Source: Elusimicrobiaceae bacterium (GTDB lineage Bacteria > Elusimicrobiota > Elusimicrobia > Elusimicrobiales > Elusimicrobiaceae). Taken from it: DNA of 64,000 bases. Where the stretch lies: positions 95,144 to 159,143 of the forward strand of contig JAGCWX010000013.1 in NCBI GenBank assembly GCA_017961585.1, written 5' to 3'. The position numbers and the translations under genes are program-made. Positions 59,641 through 64,000 of the stretch are shown piece by piece (the first letter of the stretch is position 1; every line of letters begins with the position of its first letter). The notes under the pieces are model-generated. The model was given only the letters and a program-made list of their open reading frames with translations. It had not been told where the DNA came from and ran no database searches.

Positions 59641-61257
59641 ATGAAAACATTGAATGCAAAGCCGGACTTTTTTAAACCGACCTACGGTTTGGATAAAGCC
59701 GGAATCAAAACCACCAAGACCGTCTATTGGAACCTTTCCACCCCGGCCTTGTATCAAGAAGCTTTAAAACGCAACGAAGCCAACATCGTTTATGACGGGC
59801 CGCTTTGCGTAAGCACCGGCAAACATACCGGCCGCAGTCCCAATGACCGCTACTTTGTAGAAACCAAAGATATTGAAGGTAAACTCTTTTATAACAAAAG
59901 CAATAAAGGCATTAAAGAAAAATATTTCAACCAAATTTTCGCTAAAGTGCAAAAATATGTAGCGAATAAAGATTTATTTGTCCGTGATGCTTATGTGGGC
60001 TCCAGCGAAGCTTCCCGCCTCAAAGTGCGCGCGATTACCGAATGTGCCTGGACGAATATGTTTGTTAAAAATATGTTCATTGAACCGGCCAAGGCGGAAC
60101 TGAAAAAATTCGTGCCGCAGTTCACGTTGATCTGCTTGCCCAAAATGAAAGTAAACCCGAAAACCGACGGTACCGTCTCCGAAACCGCTATTTTGATTAA
60201 CTTCAAGAAAAAAATCATTTTGGTAATCGGCACGGAATACGGAGGCGAAAACAAAAAAGCTTTGTTTACGGTGATGAACTTCCTCTTGCCGCAAAAAGGC
60301 ATTATGACCATGCACTGCTCCGCCAACGTGGGCTCCAAAAATGACAGTGCCATCTTCTTCGGGCTTTCCGGTACCGGTAAAACTACCTTGTCTGCCGATA
60401 TCACCCGTGGTTTAATTGGCGACGATGAACACGGTTGGGACGAAGACGGTGTGTTCAACTTTGAAGGCGGCTGCTACGCTAAAGTAATTCGCTTGAGCCA
60501 AGAGGCCGAACCTCAAATTTATTCCACCACGCACCGCTTTGGTACCGTGTTGGAAAACGTAGTTTTTGACCCGCAAACCGGCAAGCTCAATTTGGATGAT
60601 GATACCTTGACCGAAAATACCCGCGCGTGCTATCCGCTTAATTTCATTGATAACGCCGTGGAATCCAAGCGTGCTACCCACCCCAAAAACATCATTTTCC
60701 TGACTTGTGATGCCTTTGGTGTGATGCCGCCTATTTCTAAACTTTCTGCCGATCAAGCCCTGTATCACTTCATTAGCGGCTATACCGCTAAAGTAGCCGG
60801 TACGGAAAAAGGCGTAAAAGAACCCACCAGCACGTTCTCTACCTGTTTTGGCGGACCGTTTATGCCTTTGCATCCGTCTGTGTACGCAGAACTTTTGAAG
60901 AAGAAAATCCAAAAACATAAAGTAAACTGCTGGCTCGTCAATACGGGCTGGATTGGCGGCCCTTATGGGGTAGGCAGCCGTATCAGCATTAAATATACGC
61001 GTGCCTTGCTCAATGCGGCGTTGGACGGCAAATTGGCTAAAGCCAAATTTGTAACCGACCCGGTGTTTGGTTTCCAAATTCCGACCGCTTGTGCCGGCGT
61101 TCCTGCAAATATTTTGAACCCGCAGAAGACCTGGAAAGACAAGAAAGCGTATATGGAGAAATATCAATCGTTGGCTAAGGCCTTCGTTGAAAACTTCAAA
61201 AAATACGAATCCGGCTGCAGCAAGGCCATCTTGTCCGCCGCCCCGAAAGTGAAATAA
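59641..61257 (+). CDS. pckA: phosphoenolpyruvate carboxykinase (ATP)
   Basis: A 538-residue ATP-type PEPCK interconverting oxaloacetate + ATP with PEP + CO2 + ADP. The P-loop GLSGTGKTTLSAD, the kinase-2 region IGDDEHGWDEDGVFNFEGGCYAK, the substrate arginine stretch TGRSPNDRY and NTGWIGGPYGVGSRI are all typical. In gut fermenters it often runs in the CO2-fixing, ATP-making direction. Follows the aminotransferase as an operon. Confidence 0.97.
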   Translation: MKTLNAKPDFFKPTYGLDKAGIKTTKTVYWNLSTPALYQEALKRNEANIVYDGPLCVSTGKHTGRSPNDRYFVETKDIEGKLFYNKSNKGIKEKYFNQIFAKVQKYVANKDLFVRDAYVGSSEASRLKVRAITECAWTNMFVKNMFIEPAKAELKKFVPQFTLICLPKMKVNPKTDGTVSETAILINFKKKIILVIGTEYGGENKKALFTVMNFLLPQKGIMTMHCSANVGSKNDSAIFFGLSGTGKTTLSADITRGLIGDDEHGWDEDGVFNFEGGCYAKVIRLSQEAEPQIYSTTHRFGTVLENVVFDPQTGKLNLDDDTLTENTRACYPLNFIDNAVESKRATHPKNIIFLTCDAFGVMPPISKLSADQALYHFISGYTAKVAGTEKGVKEPTSTFSTCFGGPFMPLHPSVYAELLKKKIQKHKVNCWLVNTGWIGGPYGVGSRISIKYTRALLNAALDGKLAKAKFVTDPVFGFQIPTACAGVPANILNPQKTWKDKKAYMEKYQSLAKAFVENFKKYESGCSKAILSAAPKVK

Positions 61258-61280
61258 CCTTTCCGACGAAGTTGAAAAAA

Positions 61281-61323
61281 ATTAGGGCCCCACTATACAA
61301 AAGGGGCCCTAATATACTACAAT
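61281..61323 (+). promoter_or_regulatory. hairpin and -10 before the SWIB gene
   Basis: ATTAGGGCCCC/GGGGCCCTAAT hairpin (61281-61313) without a clear T run, overlapping the start of TAC-TACAAT (61318-61323), the likely -10 for the SWIB gene. The hairpin may end pckA transcripts or fold the -35 region. Confidence 0.45.
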
Positions 61324-61355
61324 ACAAGTAACTTAATTTAAAGGAGGCCTATTAT

Positions 61356-61610
61356 ATGGCAAAAGCAAACGCTCAATTTATGAAACCCTGGACCCCCAGC
61401 GCCACCTTGGCAGCTGTGATCGGCACCACCGCTCTTCCCCGCACGGAAGTAGTCAAAAAAATGTGGAGCTACATCAAATCCAACGGTTTACAAGACAAAA
61501 CCAATAAACGCATGATCAACACCGATGCAAAATTGGCGCCCTTATTCGAAGGGAAAAAACAAATTAGCATGTTTGAAATGAACAAATATCTTTCCAAACA
61601 CCTCAGCTAA
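61356..61610 (+). CDS. free-standing SWIB/MDM2-domain protein
   Basis: An 84-residue protein that is one SWIB domain: MKPWTPSATLAAVIGTTALPRTEVVKKMWSYIKSNGLQDKTNKRMINTDAKLAPLFEGKKQISMFEMNKYLSKHL. The domain is best known from eukaryotic chromatin remodellers and MDM2; lone bacterial versions occur in chlamydiae, Bacteroidota and some other phyla, probably nucleoid-associated (in Chlamydia linked to topoisomerase I). AAAGGAGG precedes the ATG. Highly expressed by the look of its codon use and RBS. Confidence 0.92.
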   Translation: MAKANAQFMKPWTPSATLAAVIGTTALPRTEVVKKMWSYIKSNGLQDKTNKRMINTDAKLAPLFEGKKQISMFEMNKYLSKHLS

Positions 61611-61627
61611 TTAAAAGAGTTTCAAAC

Positions 61628-61660
61628 AAAAATCCCCCGAATATTCGGGGGATTTTTTTT
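61628..61660. terminator. bidirectional terminator after the SWIB gene
   Basis: AAATCCCCCGAA/TTCGGGGGATTT stem with an eight-base T run on the plus strand. Confidence 0.85.
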
Positions 61661-61673
61661 GCTTTAATACGGT

Positions 61674-62300
61674 TTATTTATCTTTCGGCATTTCTACCGG
61701 TTTTTCGTAGCGGGGGCCTTTGTCAAAGTCCGGGCGCGGACCGCGGGGACCTTTAAAGTGCCCATGTCTTCCGAAATGTTTACCGTGACGGCCCATCATC
61801 GGCCCTTTACCGTTGCGACCCATCATCGGGCCGGGACCCATGTTGCCTTCCGGTTTGAATAGGGTGAACAGTTTGCCTTCGTTGGCAATCAGTTCGTCGG
61901 TCTTTTTATTAACCCATTCTTGTTTGCCTTCGGCAGAGCTTTTTTTGACAAAGTCTTCTTTCATGCCGGTGAGGCGTTGTTCAAATTTGACCAATTGATC
62001 GCCTTTGAATTTAAGTTGCTCTTCGTGAATAGAAGCCACTTCTTTGGCAATTTCATCACGCTTAGCATCTTTCTTTTTGCCATCCGGAAGTTTGTTATAC
62101 TCTTTAACGAGTTTTCCCATTTTTTCTTCCGTAGCTTTGAATTTAGCACGTTGTTCTTTGCGCGCTTTTTCAAAAGCTTTGTAATCTTTGCCCTGTTCCA
62201 TACGCGGCATGGGGGCGTTGGGTACTTGCGGTTTTTGATCTTGCGCAAATATAGGGGCGCTGATCAATACGGCTACGGTTGTGATGAGTATTTTTTTCAT
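61674..62300 (-). CDS. Spy/CpxP-like periplasmic protein
   Basis: A 208-residue exported protein: signal peptide MKKILITTVAVLISAPIFAQ, a long charged helical region with LKFKGDQLVKFEQRLTGMKEDF (Spy/CpxP-like LTxxQ-type helices), and a Gly/His/Met/Arg-rich tail (GPMMGRHGKHFGRHGHFKG) that may bind metals such as copper or nickel. It lies 9 bases after the anti-sigma gene. Together they look like an envelope-stress sensing module similar in idea to CpxP/CnrX/ZraP. Confidence 0.75.
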   Translation of the reverse strand: MKKILITTVAVLISAPIFAQDQKPQVPNAPMPRMEQGKDYKAFEKARKEQRAKFKATEEKMGKLVKEYNKLPDGKKKDAKRDEIAKEVASIHEEQLKFKGDQLVKFEQRLTGMKEDFVKKSSAEGKQEWVNKKTDELIANEGKLFTLFKPEGNMGPGPMMGRNGKGPMMGRHGKHFGRHGHFKGPRGPRPDFDKGPRYEKPVEMPKDK

Positions 62301-62309
62301 ACTTACCTC

Positions 62310-62705
62310 CTAGAATTCTTGTTCAAACAAATCGAGTTCACTGGAAAACGTATAGTAATCATCTTGATTAGACTCACTCATATATGTTACCAGTTCTGCC
62401 TGATTAAACGGTGTGGTGCGTTGGTGAAATCCATATACACCGGCCGCTATAAACAGGGCCGCCATACCACCGACTAATACCTTTTTCCAGCGGATCCACA
62501 AGGGTTGCTTGCGGGTGGTTTTAGCAAATACTGCATCCACCAAGGTTGCCGGTGCGGCGGAGGGAACAAGGGCTTGCCCAATAGCTTGGCTGAGTGCTTC
62601 GTGTTCCCGGCAGCTGGCACAAGTTTTTAAATGTGCTTTCCATTGTGCTAACTGCTGTGAGGTTTTTTCTCCCTCTTCAAATTTGATCCATTCTTTGCAT
62701 GTCAT
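62310..62705 (-). CDS. anti-sigma factor with zinc-finger domain
   Basis: A 131-residue bitopic membrane protein. The cytoplasmic N-terminus has the anti-sigma zinc motif (MTCKEWIKFEEGEKTSQQLAQWKAHLKTCASCREHEAL, i.e. the ZAS HxxxCxxC box), a membrane helix follows (VLVGGMAALFIAAGVYGF), and a short periplasmic end. It would hold the adjacent ECF sigma factor in check. Overlaps the sigma gene by ATGA. Confidence 0.85.
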   Translation of the reverse strand: MTCKEWIKFEEGEKTSQQLAQWKAHLKTCASCREHEALSQAIGQALVPSAAPATLVDAVFAKTTRKQPLWIRWKKVLVGGMAALFIAAGVYGFHQRTTPFNQAELVTYMSESNQDDYYTFSSELDLFEQEF

Positions 62706-63280
62706 AAAATTTCCCCTTGTGTTAAACTATTGCGTACCTTTTGTATGGCCCGGTGTCCATCGGCCAAAACCGTTCCTAACGGTTTGTGTAACATTTGGGC
62801 AATCTCTTTAAACGACAGGTATTGCCGCAAATAAATCACATCGCGTTGCGCGGGCGGAAGAGCATTGATGCATTCTCTAATGCGCTGTGCTGTTTCACAG
62901 CTGGTCAATTGCTCTAGCGGGGGGAGGGAATCATCGGGCAAAGTTTCATGCCAAATTTCGTTGCCTTCTTCATCCTGCTGGTCCAAGGAAGTCAGGGCTT
63001 TATGATCCCGCAAGAAGTTAAATGCTTTGTTGCGGGCCGTCAAAAACAACCAAGACTTTACCTTCCCCTGCGCTTTAAAATCCGCCGCATGATTAAATAG
63101 TGCCAAAAATACTTCTTGGAATAAATCTCCCGCGGCCCCTTCGTCCTGCACCAAGGCCTTTAAATATTGGTATAGCGCATTTTTATAGCGAAATACTAAT
63201 TCTTCAAAAGCTTGGTTTTCACCGTTGGCGGCCAACTGCACTAATTCATCATCGCTGCGACTCTTATTTTGTGTGTCCAT
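62702..63280 (-). CDS. ECF-family RNA polymerase sigma factor
   Basis: A 192-residue sigma-70 group 4 (ECF) factor. Region 2 (ENQAFEELVFRYKNALYQYLKALVQDEGAAGDLFQEVFLALFNHAADF...KVKSWLFLTARNKAFNFLRDH) and region 4 (LPPAQRDVIYLRQYLSFKEIAQMLHKPLGTVLADGHRAIQKVRNSL) are clear. It probably responds to envelope stress via the anti-sigma and Spy-like proteins encoded next. The promoters it recognises were not identified. Confidence 0.92.
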   Translation of the reverse strand: MDTQNKSRSDDELVQLAANGENQAFEELVFRYKNALYQYLKALVQDEGAAGDLFQEVFLALFNHAADFKAQGKVKSWLFLTARNKAFNFLRDHKALTSLDQQDEEGNEIWHETLPDDSLPPLEQLTSCETAQRIRECINALPPAQRDVIYLRQYLSFKEIAQMLHKPLGTVLADGHRAIQKVRNSLTQGEIL

Positions 63281-63434
63281 ATCTTATTAACACCTGGGGG
63301 TTGAATTTTATTGCACCTCTCTATAACATATTGTATAATAAATAAGAAGTTTAAAAAAATAATTGCACAACAAATATTGTTTTTGGTACAATAAATATGT
63401 TGTGATTTTAATAAAGTAGAAAAAATATGTTTTT

Positions 63435-63538
63435 AAACGCTTGTTACTCCAATTTCTCTAATAAACATTCCGTGCTAAATTCTATTATTAGCATGGAGAA
63501 TCTAATTGAGATTCGTAAAGAGAATTTGGGGAGCGTTT
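63435..63538 (+). ncRNA. candidate structured RNA with three-way junction
   Basis: Basal stem: AAACGCT (63435-63441) with AGCGTTT (63532-63538), a 5-base bulge, then 63447-63459 (CTCCAATTTCTCT) with 63519-63531 (AGAGAATTTGGGG), 12 of 13 paired. Inside are two hairpins: TCCGTGCTAA/TTAGCATGGA (63469-63497, 9-base loop) and GAATCT/AGATTC (63498-63514, 5-base loop). A terminator follows 37 bases later. No known riboswitch or ribozyme consensus was recognised. A 39-codon frame (63427-63546) overlaps but is probably incidental. Confidence 0.55.
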
Positions 63539-63574
63539 GTGGTTAAGATATAATTTGATTTTTGATTTTTACAA

Positions 63575-63609
63575 ACCCGCCCCTAGTAAAAAAAGGGGCG
63601 GGTCTTTTT
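63575..63609 (+). terminator. terminator downstream of the structured RNA
   Basis: ACCCGCCCC/GGGGCGGGT stem followed by CTTTTT. Confidence 0.85.
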
Positions 63610-63619
63610 GGAAGTAGAA

Positions 63620-63642
63620 AATAGGTCTTTTGGCCCTGGTTT
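63620..63642 (-). repeat. dispersed motif copy D (inverted)
   Basis: On the minus strand AAACCAGGG-CCAAAAGA-CCTATT; the outer parts match copy A exactly, the core differs. It lies 41-63 bases upstream of the last gene. Confidence 0.5.
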
Positions 63643-63682
63643 GATAGATTATAAAATTCGATAATATAAGTTAGGAGTATAA

Positions 63683-64000
63683 ATGAAAAAAATTCTGTCG
63701 CTAGTATTAAGTGTTACTTTACTGTTTAGCAGTATTGTCCCTTCTGTTGCGGAAACGATAACTTCTCCTTCCGCTTTACAAACTCAAATAGAACGGCGCA
63801 CGATGCAAGCGCGCATAGAAGGGGTAGATCCGGCGGCCTATGGGTGGATCAAAATCGCAGCGCAAGCGGTAGGGTCTGCCAGTGGGGAACAAGTGATTCA
63901 ATACGCCGCGGGCAAATTACGTGAAGCAGTGGCCGAAGGGATCAGCTGGGAAGAGCTCAAGAAGGCGCAAGTAGAAGAAGGCGAACAAGGATATCCTGCT
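63683..64000 (+). CDS. secreted protein, 3' end cut by the window
   Basis: The first 106 residues: signal peptide MKKILSLVLSVTLLFSSIVPSVA, then a helical, charged body (ERRTMQARIEGVDPAAYGWIKIAAQAVGSASGEQVIQYAAGKLREAVAEGISWEELKKAQVEEGEQG). No domain recognised in this part. ATG 63683 has AGGAG 7 bases upstream. The frame is still open at the window end. Confidence 0.7.
   Translation, partial: MKKILSLVLSVTLLFSSIVPSVAETITSPSALQTQIERRTMQARIEGVDPAAYGWIKIAAQAVGSASGEQVIQYAAGKLREAVAEGISWEELKKAQVEEGEQGYPA

Larger units (their letters stand above)
63281..63682. other. gene-free stretch with structured RNA, terminator and motif copy
   Basis: About 400 bases without a convincing gene. It holds a -10-like TACAAT (around 63389-63394), the three-way-junction RNA fold (63435-63538), a rho-independent terminator (63575-63609), the inverted copy of the dispersed motif (63620-63642) and a -10-like sequence before the last gene. 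Confidence 0.6.

Noticed and set aside
63427..63546. 39-codon frame as a small protein gene
   Set aside because: No ribosome-binding site, and the same bases form a far better-supported RNA fold. It is kept only as an alternative explanation.
1..64000. Mobile element, prophage or genomic island
   Set aside because: No transposase, integrase, phage structural gene or terminal repeats flanking a tRNA were found; the three tRNAs have no adjacent partial tRNA copies that I can see.

Overview
The window looks like a contiguous stretch of chromosome from an anaerobic, diderm (Gram-negative type) bacterium. The best guess is a member of the Elusimicrobiota related to the gut Elusimicrobium group. 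The basis is a KDO/Lpt lipopolysaccharide pathway, lipoproteins and an OmpA-type protein (outer membrane), a one-piece pyruvate:ferredoxin oxidoreductase and ATP-type PEP carboxykinase (anaerobic fermentative metabolism), a GSI-alpha-like glutamine synthetase, a free-standing SWIB protein, and many prepilin genes. The phylum call is inference; no marker gene was compared. There is no transposase, integrase, phage gene or CRISPR array, and the region reads as core chromosome.

Layout. 1-3.6 kb: metK (5' end cut by the window), a DJ-1/PfpI protein, a secreted M20 peptidase and a DUF192 lipoprotein. 3.7-7.3 kb: a four-gene Opp/Dpp-type ABC transporter lacking its binding protein. 7.4-10.7 kb: acyl-CoA ligase, CCA-adding enzyme and tRNA-Gly(CCC). 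10.7-13.7 kb: a membrane-anchored CBM48-like protein, a LexA-type repressor, an SGNH esterase, a pilin and a strongly folded non-coding stretch. 13.7-18 kb: kdsA, a 58-aa membrane protein, kdsD, lptC, lptA and lptB, which make KDO and export LPS. 18-20.1 kb: pilin, dut, a HEAT-repeat protein and a 57-aa protein. 20.13-20.6 kb: a gene-free stretch with exact DnaA boxes at the point where transcription diverges, a candidate replication origin. 20.6-39 kb: an all-plus-strand block with an OmpA lipoprotein, an O-antigen-ligase/PglL-like protein with TPRs, an OmpA/Ig-like surface protein, and a type IV pilus assembly cluster (PilM-PilN fusion, PilO, PilP, secretin, PilB, PilC), then six minor prepilins and a secreted gluzincin peptidase. 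39-47.4 kb: rimO, KtrB/TrkH, a repeat lipoprotein, a membrane protein, an ankyrin protein, tRNA-Asn, a CbpA-type J protein, OsmC, a YwqK-like protein and a flavoprotein. 47.4-54.4 kb: nifJ, glnA and three small secreted proteins. 54.5-58.3 kb: clpP, a glycosyltransferase operon with one active-looking and one dead-looking polysaccharide deacetylase, a TPR lipoprotein and tRNA-Met. 58.4-64 kb: aspartate aminotransferase, pckA, a SWIB protein, a Spy-like protein with an anti-sigma/ECF sigma pair, a structured RNA region and the start of a secreted protein.

How the parts fit. nifJ, pckA, the aminotransferase and glnA fit amino-acid/pyruvate fermentation with nitrogen assimilation. The Opp transporter and M20 peptidase fit peptide use. 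The kds/lpt operon, the glycan genes and the ECF sigma-anti-sigma-Spy module serve the outer envelope. The pilus block is the largest system in the window; every prepilin in the window has an even number of cysteines.

The main unexpected signals are: (i) at least twelve genes whose predicted -10 hexamer ends only 6-7 nt before the start codon, pointing to widespread leaderless mRNAs; (ii) the DnaA-box cluster at a strand switch; (iii) a repeated ~23-bp motif upstream of small secreted-protein genes; (iv) a three-way-junction RNA fold followed by a terminator at 63.4 kb; and (v) a nested inverted-repeat structure at 13.5 kb.
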